Assembly (NCBI GenBank): GCA_016715105.1
Contig: JADKBO010000062.1
Span: forward strand, 1 to 43,607
Origin: Saprospiraceae bacterium
Lineage (GTDB): Bacteria > Bacteroidota > Bacteroidia > Chitinophagales > Saprospiraceae
Direction: 5' to 3'
Length of the DNA: 43,607 nucleotides
The notes under the pieces were generated by a model. It did no database searches. It saw nothing but the letters and a program-made list of their open reading frames with translations, and was not told the origin of the DNA. Every line of letters begins with the position of its first letter. The stretch's first letter is position 1. This document shows, one piece after another, positions 1 through 7,000 of this stretch. The translations under genes and the position numbers were made by a program.

Positions 1-1031
1 ATATCCATTTCCGGACCAATCGGCAATGCCAAAACCTCTCTACACAAGGACTCCGTAACTGGTAAAGAAAGTCCTGGCGCCATTGCACCATAAGCCTTTT
101 GTTGGTGCAGCGGTAGGGGATAATAAATCATCGTCTGGATGCCTTGATCTGCCAGCTTTGCTCGGAATGCATCTCTTTTGCCGTCCTTCACTTTTATGGT
201 GTATTGATGAAAGATGTGGTCACTGTTCGCCGAGCGTTTTGGAATTTCGATGCCGGCCACTGTGCTCAAAACTTCATCATATTTTGCTGCAATCTCTGCT
301 CTCTTTTTGTTGTTTTCATCCAAGTGGGGCAACTTTATTTGTAGGATGGCTGCCTGTATGGTGTCCAACCTGGAATTGACACCCACCAATTCGTGGTGGT
401 ATTTTTCTGCTTGTCCGTGGTTGGCGATCATTTTGATGCGATCTGCCAGCTTATCGTCTTGGGTCATGATGGCTCCACCGTCACCAAAACATCCCAGGTT
501 TTTAGTGGGGAAAAAGGAGGTAGTGCCGATGTGGCCGATGCAGCCTGCACTGACTTGTCTGCCGTCCTTGAAGGTATATTTTGCTCCCAGAGACTGGGCG
601 TTGTCTTCTATGACGTAGAGATTATTTTCGGCTGCTATTTCCATGATGTGTTCCATGTCTGCGCACTGACCAAAGAGGTGTACAGTGACGATGGCCTTGG
701 TTTTTGGAGTGATGGCAGCTCTAACTTTATCCACATCAATGTTGAAGGTATCTGGGTCGACGTCTACAAATACTACTTTGAGTTTGAGTAGGGCGATGAC
801 TTCGACTGGTGCTACATAGGTAAATGCGGGTACGATTACTTCGTCTCCTGGCTGGAGGTCGAGGGCCATCATGGCTATTTGCAAGGCGTCTGTGCCATTA
901 GCACATGTGATGACGTGTTTTACTCCGAGGTATGTTTCCAGTGATCGGGCAAATTGGTGGACTTGTGCTCCGTTGATGAATTGGCCTTCGTTGAGGACGG
1001 CCTGGATGGCGGCGTCGATTTGGGGTTTTAT
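1..1031 (-). CDS. wbpE: DegT/DnrJ/EryC1/StrS-family PLP aminotransferase (WbpE-like), partial
   Basis: A sugar aminotransferase that would transfer an amino group from glutamate to a UDP-3-keto-uronic acid sugar, the step after WbpB. Read on the minus strand, the frame begins KPQIDAAIQAVLNEGQFING and runs through GDEVIVPAFTYVAPVEV, EDNAQSLGA and the lysine motif SFFPTKNLGCFGDGGA (lysine codon near 500) to ALPIGPEMD at the window edge. About 15-25 C-terminal residues are therefore cut off. The N-terminus is disrupted: a TAA at 1032-1034 closes the frame just before KPQID. A neighbouring frame reads TKYSRIK, which is what should precede PQID, so a 5-bp insertion (TAAAA-like duplication) or similar indel is likely. 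The usual first segment (Met, hydrophobic, VDL) is not visible upstream. The gene lies downstream of the wbpB and wbpD homologues. The family call is firm; the exact sugar is inferred from the neighbours. Confidence 0.85.
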   Translation of the reverse strand, partial: MKPQIDAAIQAVLNEGQFINGAQVHQFARSLETYLGVKHVITCANGTDALQIAMMALDLQPGDEVIVPAFTYVAPVEVIALLKLKVVFVDVDPDTFNIDVDKVRAAITPKTKAIVTVHLFGQCADMEHIMEIAAENNLYVIEDNAQSLGAKYTFKDGRQVSAGCIGHIGTTSFFPTKNLGCFGDGGAIMTQDDKLADRIKMIANHGQAEKYHHELVGVNSRLDTIQAAILQIKLPHLDENNKKRAEIAAKYDEVLSTVAGIEIPKRSANSDHIFHQYTIKVKDGKRDAFRAKLADQGIQTMIYYPLPLHQQKAYGAMAPGLSLPVTESLCREVLALPIGPEMD

Positions 1032-1105
1032 TTAATTCTGCTGTATTTGGTTTTTTTTTTATCTTCTGTTTGCAGTTATCTTGTAAGGGGCTTATTTGGC
1101 CGTCT

Positions 1106-1513
1106 CTAAACCTCACCAATCCCCCTTGAGAGGGGCAAGGGGGTAAGTGCGTAAGTTGTTTTTGTAATTTCGGCAATTACACCTTCCAAATCATTTTGTA
1201 TAAGTTTGATTACCAAATCTAATATGGTGAGATTCCCTTGTGATGTTAAATAATTCCGTACACCTCTTTGATCGTATTTTTTGCATGCTCCTTTTTCAAG
1301 ATTTGATGATCTCCGTCGATTTCAATTCCTAACTTAAGTTGATGGCAATAAAAATCAAGAATATATGTCAAAATAGGATGCTGCCTTCTGAATTTTAATC
1401 CAAGAATTTGTTTCCCATTTGAGTGCTTCCTCACAAAGTCTTTCTGAAGAAGTTTGATTGTAGTTCAATCTTTTTGCTCTTTCAAAAATAATGGGCTTTT
1501 GCTCCAAATGCAT
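1106..1513 (-). pseudogene. DUF559-family (Vsr/restriction-endonuclease-like) protein, frameshifted
   Basis: Three frames together reconstruct one small DUF559 protein. The N-terminus from ATG 1511-1513 reads MHLEQKPIIFERAKRLNYNQ, then SERL. A second frame (from about 1434) carries the diagnostic core LGLKFRRQHPI, then DFYCHQLKLGIEIDGDH. A third frame from about 1270 gives NDLEGVIAEI and ends TPLPLSRGIGEV with a TAG at 1106-1108. At least two frameshifts, near 1436 and 1265, separate them. DUF559 proteins share the fold of very-short-patch-repair nucleases, but their role is unknown. The gene sits between wbpB and wbpE and may have disturbed the wbpE start. Its C-terminal codons run through the hairpin at 1121-1143. 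Confidence 0.8.
1121..1143. repeat. Perfect palindromic hairpin (REP-like)
   Basis: The arms CCCCCTTG (1121-1128) and CAAGGGGG (1136-1143) pair perfectly around a 7-nt loop. The sequence encodes the C-terminal residues TPLPLSRG of the DUF559 relic. G/C-rich palindromes of this type are unlike the AT-rich surroundings and resemble extragenic palindromic elements. There is no T-run, so it is not a classical terminator. Confidence 0.6.
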
Positions 1514-1521
1514 TCCATCTT

Positions 1522-2541
1522 TCATTGAACCTCTATCCCTATAGGGACGATCCCCTTTCTTGGCCTCTGGGGGTCAAACGGGTGGGCCTCACCCCCCAAC
1601 CTAGCCAATGGATGAAAATCCCCAACCAAACCAACAACCTCAGCGTTTCTCACTTCGTGAACCAAATTAATGGCAGGTTTTGCATCCAAAATCGAAAATC
1701 CATGACCGTCCATGATGTGTTGGAAACTGGCGGCATGGAGGTCAGTAAATCCTTCTGAAAATTCTAGTTCCTGGCCATCGATGGTGATGGAACGGTAGGT
1801 TCTTTTGCCTTCCTTTTGAATGGCCTCGGGTAAGGTTTTTTCATTGATGCTAAGGAACCAACGTACGTCGGCATTTGCCAAGTGTAAAATTCCTGAAGCT
1901 CTGTCGTGGCTATTGAGATGCACGGTTTGTTTTTGCAAGGGGCCGTATATCCACAAAAGCATATCGAAAAAGTGGATGCCAATGTTGGTCGCGATGCCTC
2001 CAGATTTGGTGATGTCTCCTTTCCAGGAGGCGTAATACCAAAGCCCTCTTGATGTAATGTAGGTAAGGTCAATCGCTTTTCTCTTTCCTGTTGTATTTGC
2101 TGCTTCTGCTTTTAGTTGTTTGATGATGGGGTGTAGGCGAAGTTGGAGAATGGGAAAGACTTTTTTGTTGGTCTCATTTTCCAATTCTATCAAACCGTCT
2201 AAATTCCACGGGTTGAGCACGAGTGGTTTTTCGCAAATGACGTGTGCATTGTTGCGAAGGCCAAATCTGATGTGTGCGTCGTGTAGGTAGTTGGGGCTAC
2301 AAATGCTGAGGTAATCGATGCCTTGACCTACCCGCCTCAATTTGTCGAGGTAGCGGTCGAATCGCTCAAACTCGGTGAAAAAGGAGGCATTTGGAAAGTA
2401 GCTGTCGATGATGCCTACCGAATCGGTTTTGTCTGTGGCTGCTATCAAATTGCCACCTACTGCCTTGATGGCCTGAAGATGTCGCGGGGCGATGTAACCA
2501 GCGGCGCCGATGAGGGCAAAGTTTGGTGAATTTTCTTTCAA
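1522..2541 (-). CDS. wbpB: Gfo/Idh/MocA-family UDP-N-acetyl-2-amino-2-deoxyglucuronate dehydrogenase (WlbA/WbpB-like)
   Basis: An NAD-dependent sugar dehydrogenase that oxidises C3 of UDP-GlcNAc-uronic acid, giving the 3-keto sugar used by the WbpE aminotransferase. The N-terminus FALIGAAGYIAPRHLQAIK is the Rossmann nucleotide-binding segment in the form typical of WlbA. DSYFPNASFFTEFERFDRYL, SICSPNYLHDAHI and the catalytic-site motif CEKPLVLNP follow at about residues 50-140. A 339-residue length is about 20 longer than the family. The excess is a C-terminal tail (from GGEAHPFDPQRP on) encoded by G/C-rich palindromic intergenic sequence at about 1525-1600, so the tail probably comes from read-through into a repeat. 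It belongs with the neighbouring wbpD and wbpE homologues. Confidence 0.92.
   Translation of the reverse strand: MKENSPNFALIGAAGYIAPRHLQAIKAVGGNLIAATDKTDSVGIIDSYFPNASFFTEFERFDRYLDKLRRVGQGIDYLSICSPNYLHDAHIRFGLRNNAHVICEKPLVLNPWNLDGLIELENETNKKVFPILQLRLHPIIKQLKAEAANTTGKRKAIDLTYITSRGLWYYASWKGDITKSGGIATNIGIHFFDMLLWIYGPLQKQTVHLNSHDRASGILHLANADVRWFLSINEKTLPEAIQKEGKRTYRSITIDGQELEFSEGFTDLHAASFQHIMDGHGFSILDAKPAINLVHEVRNAEVVGLVGDFHPLARLGGEAHPFDPQRPRKGIVPIGIEVQ
1536..1602. repeat. G/C-rich palindromic repeat encoding the wbpB C-terminal tail
   Basis: The stretch holds the palindrome TCCCTATAGGGA followed by a hairpin GGGTGggcctCACCC. Its composition is very different from the surrounding AT-rich DNA. It forms the last ~20 codons of the wbpB homologue. 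It resembles the REP-like hairpin at 1121-1143 in character but not in sequence. Confidence 0.4.
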
Positions 2542-2563
2542 ATTATCCTTTGAACTTGGCTTT

Positions 2564-3697
2564 TTAGTTGAGTAGCCAATCTAAATAAAGTGATTCATTG
2601 ATGGTGTTGAAGGTAGAATTTGGGTAGTTTTCTTGCCAAGATTTAGGCACCGTTGCTCGCCTTGTTCCCATTTTAATTTCAAATCCGTGGAGTAAACCGT
2701 CCTTTTCTTCAATATAATCTATCTCAGCTCCTGTATATGTCCTCCAAAAATAAGTGGTCGTATGATCTCTTTTGTATGAAAGATTTTTCTTACGCTCGGT
2801 GATTAAAAAGTTTTCCCAGATACCACCCATATCTGCTCTAAGTCTTATGGATGAAAAATTGCCCAAAACTGCATTGCGAACTCCCAGGTCATAAAAATAA
2901 ATTTTATCCATTTTAGAAATTTCTTTGGCTAGGTTTTTACTATAACCTTGCACTCTGTAAATGATGAATGCTTTTTCTAAAATATCAATGTAGTTATTGA
3001 CCGTTTCGCTGGATATGTTTAATGCATTGCTCAGTTTATTGATAGACACTGTTTTGCCTACTTGGAGCGCCAATAGCTGGAGCAAATTTTTTAATGCTTT
3101 ATTGTTTTTGATGCCCGACAAATTCAAAATATCCTTATACAAATAGGCTTCTGTTAATTCCAAAAGGTGGTTTCTTTTATCGTCAATGTTTTGATATGAA
3201 TAAACTTCCGGATACAAACCATAGGTCAAAATCTGGTCAATATTTTGGTTGATTTCAAAAGGGCTTGCTGCCAAACTCAACTCTTTGATTGAAAGCGGAA
3301 AGAGGTTGAATGTTTTGGTTCTGCCTGTCAAAGGTTCTTGAGTTTTGTTTGCAAGATCAAAAGATGAAGAACCCGAAAGGATGATTTTGAGTGCTTTATT
3401 TCTATCGTGCAGGATTTTGATGCTGGAGCCAATTTCCTTGACATTCTGAGCTTCATCTATAAAAAGTAATTGGTGTGACCCAATAAAATCCATCATGGTT
3501 TTATAGTTTCTGGACTCAAAAACATCGGCATAGATTAAATCATCTGCGTTTACTTTGATGAATGGAATGTTTATGGTTTGAATGATGTGGTCAATGATTG
3601 TTGTTTTTCCAACTTGTCTTGGACCATAGACAATGATTACTTTGTCTGCAGTCAGGATGTTGTCTTTAATTTCTTGTTCTAGTAATCTTTTGATCAT
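2564..3697 (-). CDS. AAA-family ATPase with DUF4143 domain
   Basis: An ATP-binding protein of the AAA_14/DUF4143 type. The Walker A motif GPRQVGKTT lies near residue 27 and the Walker B motif LLFIDEAQN near residue 80; GSSSFDL and GRTKTFNLFPLS follow. A winged-helix-like middle (ISSETVNNYIDILEKAFII) precedes a C-terminal PD-(D/E)XK-like part with EIDYIEEKDGLLHGFEIK. The start is taken at MIKRLLEQE, which fits the family and lies 5 bp downstream of a TAnnTTTG box; a longer frame opens at 3727. The cellular role of this family is not established, although it is abundant in Bacteroidota and archaea. It is inserted in the polysaccharide operon. A 23-bp direct repeat pair lies just upstream. Confidence 0.88.
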   Translation of the reverse strand: MIKRLLEQEIKDNILTADKVIIVYGPRQVGKTTIIDHIIQTINIPFIKVNADDLIYADVFESRNYKTMMDFIGSHQLLFIDEAQNVKEIGSSIKILHDRNKALKIILSGSSSFDLANKTQEPLTGRTKTFNLFPLSIKELSLAASPFEINQNIDQILTYGLYPEVYSYQNIDDKRNHLLELTEAYLYKDILNLSGIKNNKALKNLLQLLALQVGKTVSINKLSNALNISSETVNNYIDILEKAFIIYRVQGYSKNLAKEISKMDKIYFYDLGVRNAVLGNFSSIRLRADMGGIWENFLITERKKNLSYKRDHTTTYFWRTYTGAEIDYIEEKDGLLHGFEIKMGTRRATVPKSWQENYPNSTFNTINESLYLDWLLN

Positions 3698-3702
3698 AAA
3701 AA

Positions 3703-3710
3703 CAAAAGTA
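3703..3710 (-). promoter_or_regulatory. Bacteroidota-type -7 promoter box for the DUF4143 ATPase
   Basis: The minus-strand octamer TACTTTTG matches the Bacteroidota -7 consensus TAnnTTTG exactly and sits 5 bp before the chosen ATG. If it is used, the transcript would be nearly leaderless. No convincing -33 TTG is visible at the usual spacing. Confidence 0.4.
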
Positions 3711-3728
3711 TCACCTTTTGCTAGCAAT

Positions 3729-3783
3729 CTGAAATTTTAGCGCGAATTTTTCAGGTTGACCTGAAATTTTAGCGCGAATTTTT
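3729..3783. repeat. Two perfect 23-bp direct repeats upstream of the DUF4143 ATPase
   Basis: A 23-bp unit containing GAAATTTTAGCGCGAATTTT occurs at 3729-3751 and again at 3761-3783, 32 bp start to start (about three helical turns). It lies immediately upstream of the -7 box at 3703-3710, where a regulator would bind. The core AATTTTAGCGCGAATTTT is partly palindromic. Confidence 0.75.
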
Positions 3784-3875
3784 AAGATGACTAACTTATT
3801 TTCTTAAATCTCTAGGTAAGGATGAAGTCCATTATCAAGGAGCATTTCACTACCTCTTAAAACTTTCGTTGTGTT

Positions 3876-3984
3876 TTTGTCATGATTTTTGGAAATTTGG
3901 CCAAAAATCCCGCCAAAAACCTATTCACTTTTGATTTATACCATGGACTTCATCCATGGTTATTAATATTTAACCCCTCTGGGG
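3876..3984. repeat. Dispersed structured repeat, copy A
   Basis: This intergenic segment shares three blocks with 8103-8225. They are a TTTTTGG...CCAAAAA hairpin followed by TCCCGCCAAAA, a stem-loop with arms CCATGGA (3941-3947) and TCCATGG (3953-3959), and the tail GGTTATTAATATTTAACCCC with a short CCCC/GGGG stem. The middle stem differs between the copies by a paired change. No gene is visible in the 3784-4068 gap; the nonamer GAAGTCCAT also recurs there at about 3825 and 4010 and inverted at 3943. Confidence 0.7.
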
Positions 3985-4068
3985 TATTTAAAATAATGTC
4001 GTATCATGAAGTCCATTCAAGCGTCTTTATTGCATTTCTAAGTATTTCGCAAAAAATACGTCTTGAAT

Positions 4069-5160
4069 CTAGTAAGATTTAATGTTGCCATTCATTTTCA
4101 CAATAAGGAAGTCTTTATCCAATAATCCTTTGAGTGCCAAACTTGCTGACGAAGCCGATAAATTGTATTTATTTAAAAAAGCTTTCTCATTGATGGAGAA
4201 ATTTGTTTTTTCGACTGCGATGGCCTTCAGCAAAGTGGTTTGGTTACTTGGAAGTGTGTATAATAGATGTTCGTAATTGACGGCAAAAAGTTTGATGCAA
4301 TCCACTTCGCTGTTTTTGACCAATTCATAAGTTACTTTCTCAGCATGTTTGGAGAAAATCTCATTGGCTAAAAAGTGAGTATAAAAAGTATGGCTTTGTG
4401 TCCAGGTCAATATCTCGTGTATCGATTGATCTGATATCTCCATATCGTGTTCCTCAAAGTGTGTTTTGATGAAGTCAAAATATGCCGGATAAGGAATGTG
4501 ACCAAGCGTAAGGTGTTGAGTCGAAGAAAACATTGGCCTTTTAGGATTTGAAAAAATAGTGCTCAACATGTGTTGTTGACTTCCACAAAAGAGGAAATGT
4601 ATGTTGGTTAATTTGGGAAAATGTGATCTCAAAATGGCGTCAATGGTTGAAGGTTTTTCGTATGTCTCAATCACTTGAAATTCATCAATTGCTATTTGAA
4701 ATTGCACTTTGCTTTCTGACAAAAGGTTTAATGCTATGTCAAATGTTGCTGCCTTGTCTGCATTGGTTTGAATATCTAGCGAAACTTGAGGAATGCCAGA
4801 ATATGGATCTAATGAAATTTGAGGCCTCAATCTTCCAAAAATTGACAAAAGCTTTTGTGCAAAATTTTCTTTGTTTGAAGTAGCTTTTACAACGGCAACT
4901 ACAAATTGCTCAATAAATTCATTGTCATTTTTTGTTCCAAGCACATCTATATAAATAGGTGTTGTATTTTTTATTTTTGCCAATTGATGATGCCAATGCA
5001 TGATGAGATTTGTTTTACCCAATCTACGCATAGATGAAAGCACGGTATTTCTTCTATTTTGCAAAGCTTCATTGAGCTTTACAACATCATCTTCCCGGTC
5101 GCAAAAATATTTTGGGCCTTGGTAAGAAAACAACTCAAATGGATTCACAACTTTTTTCAT
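4069..5160 (-). CDS. AAA-family ATPase (archaeal-type ATPase_2) with C-terminal winged helix
   Basis: A STAND-like ATP-binding protein of about 363 residues. NPFELFSYQGPKYFCDRE opens the family's N-terminal segment. The P-loop MRRLGKTNL follows at about residue 45 and a Walker B FQIAIDEFQVIET at about 160. The motif FLFCGSQQHML is the conserved sensor-like segment, and the C-terminal ~80 residues (SINEKAFLNKYNLSASSASLALKGL) form a winged helix typical of the group. The start MKKVVNPFELF is preferred; the frame also contains an upstream ATG at 5181 inside the 14-bp tandem repeats. It lies 51 bp downstream of the wbpD homologue, so it could be co-transcribed with it. The family's function is not known. 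Confidence 0.85.
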   Translation of the reverse strand: MKKVVNPFELFSYQGPKYFCDREDDVVKLNEALQNRRNTVLSSMRRLGKTNLIMHWHHQLAKIKNTTPIYIDVLGTKNDNEFIEQFVVAVVKATSNKENFAQKLLSIFGRLRPQISLDPYSGIPQVSLDIQTNADKAATFDIALNLLSESKVQFQIAIDEFQVIETYEKPSTIDAILRSHFPKLTNIHFLFCGSQQHMLSTIFSNPKRPMFSSTQHLTLGHIPYPAYFDFIKTHFEEHDMEISDQSIHEILTWTQSHTFYTHFLANEIFSKHAEKVTYELVKNSEVDCIKLFAVNYEHLLYTLPSNQTTLLKAIAVEKTNFSINEKAFLNKYNLSASSASLALKGLLDKDFLIVKMNGNIKSY

Positions 5161-5196
5161 AAAACATGTAACATAAAACATGTAACATAAAACATG
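5158..5196. repeat. 14-bp tandem repeats overlapping the start codon of the second ATPase
   Basis: The unit CATAAAACATGTAA is repeated exactly at 5158-5171 and 5172-5185, followed by a partial third unit to 5196. On the coding strand each unit supplies two ATGs, and the true ATG (5158-5160) belongs to the array. The unit length is not a multiple of three, so unit gain or loss would change the frame of the upstream ATGs. Confidence 0.85.
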
Positions 5197-5211
5197 GGAT
5201 AAAGTTTCCTT

Positions 5212-5874
5212 TTATTCCTTTTTGTGAATGCTTGTATTATTTTTACTCACAATACCTTCATTCAAAACATAAACATCACCGGATTCGAGGCACTTTGCAA
5301 ACCCCTTTTCGTCAAAATTTAAACGATGCCCGTATTCGCTGACCCAACCCAACTGTTTGGCTGGATTGCCGACCATGAGTGCATAAGGTGGAACATCTTT
5401 CGTAACCACAGAACCCGCACCAATCAGGCAATAAGCACCCAATTCATGGCCACAAAGTATGGTAGCATTTGCACCAATGGATGCACCTTTTTTCACCAAA
5501 GTTGTCAAATACGCACCTTTCCTGACAATGGCACTGCGTGGATTGATGACATTGGTAAACACACAACTTGGCCCAAGGAACACATCGTCTTCACAAATGA
5601 CTCCACTATAAATGGATACATTGTTTTGTACTTTGACATTATTTCCTAAAATGACTCCATTGCCTACAAAGACATTTTGGCCAATGTTGCAAGCTTTCCC
5701 TAGAGTAGCGCCTGACATGATGTGTGTGAAATGCCAGATGTACGAGCCTTTGCCAATTTTTGCGCCTTCGTCGATGATGGCACTTGGATGGATGAATGGC
5801 TGGTCAGGCAATTTCAGCAAATAAGTTTTGAAAGACCGGATCCATGAATATATAGGAGTCACCAACTTTATCAA
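5212..5874 (-). CDS. wbpD: Left-handed beta-helix acyltransferase (WbpD-like sugar N-acetyltransferase)
   Basis: An acetyl-CoA-dependent N-acetyltransferase acting on C3 of the UDP-2-acetamido-3-amino-uronate sugar, third in the WbpB-WbpE-WbpD sequence. Imperfect hexapeptide repeats run through most of the protein (IIDEGAKIGKGS, GATLGKACNIGQNVFVGNGVILGNNVKVQNNV, KKGASIGANATILCGHELGAYCLIGAGSVVTKDVP). They end in the typical MVGNPAKQLGWVSEYG. The family normally begins a few residues before HPSAIIDEG, so the first ~18 codons of the longest frame (from ATG 5874) lie inside the 3' end of the ATPase gene and are doubtful; in-frame TTG codons at 5818-5820 and 5809-5811 are alternatives. Insertion of the ATPase gene just upstream may have replaced the native start. 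Confidence 0.9.
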   Translation of the reverse strand: MIKLVTPIYSWIRSFKTYLLKLPDQPFIHPSAIIDEGAKIGKGSYIWHFTHIMSGATLGKACNIGQNVFVGNGVILGNNVKVQNNVSIYSGVICEDDVFLGPSCVFTNVINPRSAIVRKGAYLTTLVKKGASIGANATILCGHELGAYCLIGAGSVVTKDVPPYALMVGNPAKQLGWVSEYGHRLNFDEKGFAKCLESGDVYVLNEGIVSKNNTSIHKKE

Positions 5875-6925
5875 TGATGTCTGCTTGAATCAATGTATGG
5901 ATGTTTTTCCGCACATTATTAGGCGTACCCAAGTGAAATGATTGCATAACTGCGGTTGATGTAAGTTGCTTTTCATTTTGATAAACAGCTTTTAACAAGT
6001 TTACCTGCGTGTTGCTCAAATTTTCAATGGTTTGCTCAAATAGTGGCTGTTGACTGTATTTTACTTGGTCAAAAGCTTCTTTCACTATTTCCTCTTGGAC
6101 TTCTTTGCTGGTTAATAACCAGACGTAATGAGATAATTGTTGCACATACCATGAGTGATCTTGTGCGTATTTTGCAATTTGTTCTGCATTTAATTCACTG
6201 ATTTCTTTATTGGTTTCCTTGAATTTTGAAACAATGAATTTTACCCATTCACTTCTTTGAATTTTGTCAAGTAAAATGATGTCACCAAATTTGTAAAAAG
6301 CACGTGAACTGTCATTGAATATATCTGAAATCATGTGCCTTTTACTTCCGTACAAACAATAAGTGACGTTTTTGTGTCTTTGCCAGTAAGACCTCATTGC
6401 CTTTTCGAAAGAGTGGTCTGCATCATAATTGACAATGTTTTGAAATTCATCAATACAAATGATAAACTTGAATCCCTTTTCTGATGCTATACTTTCTGGA
6501 AGGTTTAATATTTCATCTTTGTGTCTGATGATTTCTGCCCTGTCAAACTCTAAAGAAATATCACCTAAATCAGTATTTAAAATGAGCTTTGGCATGAGTC
6601 GTTTGAAGGTTGATTTCGCCAAATCTAGCCATTCTGATAATTTGCCAGAAGAAGCCTTGATCACACTTCGGGCATACATCTCTAAAAATTCCTCTTCTGT
6701 GTTGATAGAGAATAAGTCGATGATGACTATCCTGTGAGTTTTATGATCCAATCTGATTTCGTTGGTAACTTTTTCAACCAAAGAAGACTTTCCCCACCTT
6801 CTTGGAGAAATGATGATGGTATTTACACCCGAAGTGAGGTTTGACTTCAATCGCGAAAGTTCTTTGACCCTATTGGTAAAGGTTTTATCGCTGACTGTGC
6901 TACCAAATTCGAATGGACTATTCAT
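5804..6925 (-). CDS. AAA-family ATPase (archaeal-type ATPase_2), third copy
   Basis: A 373-residue ATP-binding protein of the same family as the one at 4069-5160 but strongly diverged, so they are not a recent duplication. NSPFEFGSTVSDKTFTNRVKEL leads into the P-loop SPRRWGKSSLVEK near residue 45. Walker B is FIICIDEFQNIV near residue 155, and YCLYGSKRHMISDIF is the counterpart of the GSQQHML segment. A C-terminal winged helix (TSTAVMQSFHLGTPNNVRKNIHTLI) ends FMDPVFQNLFAEIA. The gene overlaps the longest wbpD frame by about 70 bp. Its start codon touches the large inverted repeat at 6925-6976. Role unknown. Confidence 0.87.
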   Translation of the reverse strand: MNSPFEFGSTVSDKTFTNRVKELSRLKSNLTSGVNTIIISPRRWGKSSLVEKVTNEIRLDHKTHRIVIIDLFSINTEEEFLEMYARSVIKASSGKLSEWLDLAKSTFKRLMPKLILNTDLGDISLEFDRAEIIRHKDEILNLPESIASEKGFKFIICIDEFQNIVNYDADHSFEKAMRSYWQRHKNVTYCLYGSKRHMISDIFNDSSRAFYKFGDIILLDKIQRSEWVKFIVSKFKETNKEISELNAEQIAKYAQDHSWYVQQLSHYVWLLTSKEVQEEIVKEAFDQVKYSQQPLFEQTIENLSNTQVNLLKAVYQNEKQLTSTAVMQSFHLGTPNNVRKNIHTLIQADIIDKVGDSYIFMDPVFQNLFAEIA

Positions 6926-6976
6926 TTTATACCTTTTGGTATTATACCATCAAGTATTATACCAAAAGGTATAAAA
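6925..6976. promoter_or_regulatory. Large inverted repeat abutting the start of the third ATPase
   Basis: Arms of 24 bp (6925-6948 and 6953-6976) match at 22 of 24 positions around a 4-bp centre. Each contains TATACCTTTTGGTAT. The repeat begins at the A of the ATG, so a bound protein or an RNA stem would block translation or transcription start. It could also fold between rfbB and the ATPase as a processing or termination site, but no T-run is seen. Confidence 0.75.
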
Positions 6977-7000
6977 TAGGTTGAAAGTTTATCGAAAATA

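Noticed and set aside
83..791. Plus-strand open frames over the first 800 bases
   Set aside because: They are shadows of the minus-strand aminotransferase, whose motifs are continuous and convincing.
898..1176. 92-codon minus-strand frame with PNRRRHPGRPQRR
   Set aside because: It is an out-of-frame reading of the aminotransferase start and the DUF559 end; the composition is that of a shadow frame.
1764..2072. Second minus-strand frame inside wbpB
   Set aside because: It is a shadow of the dehydrogenase with no family match and overlaps it completely.
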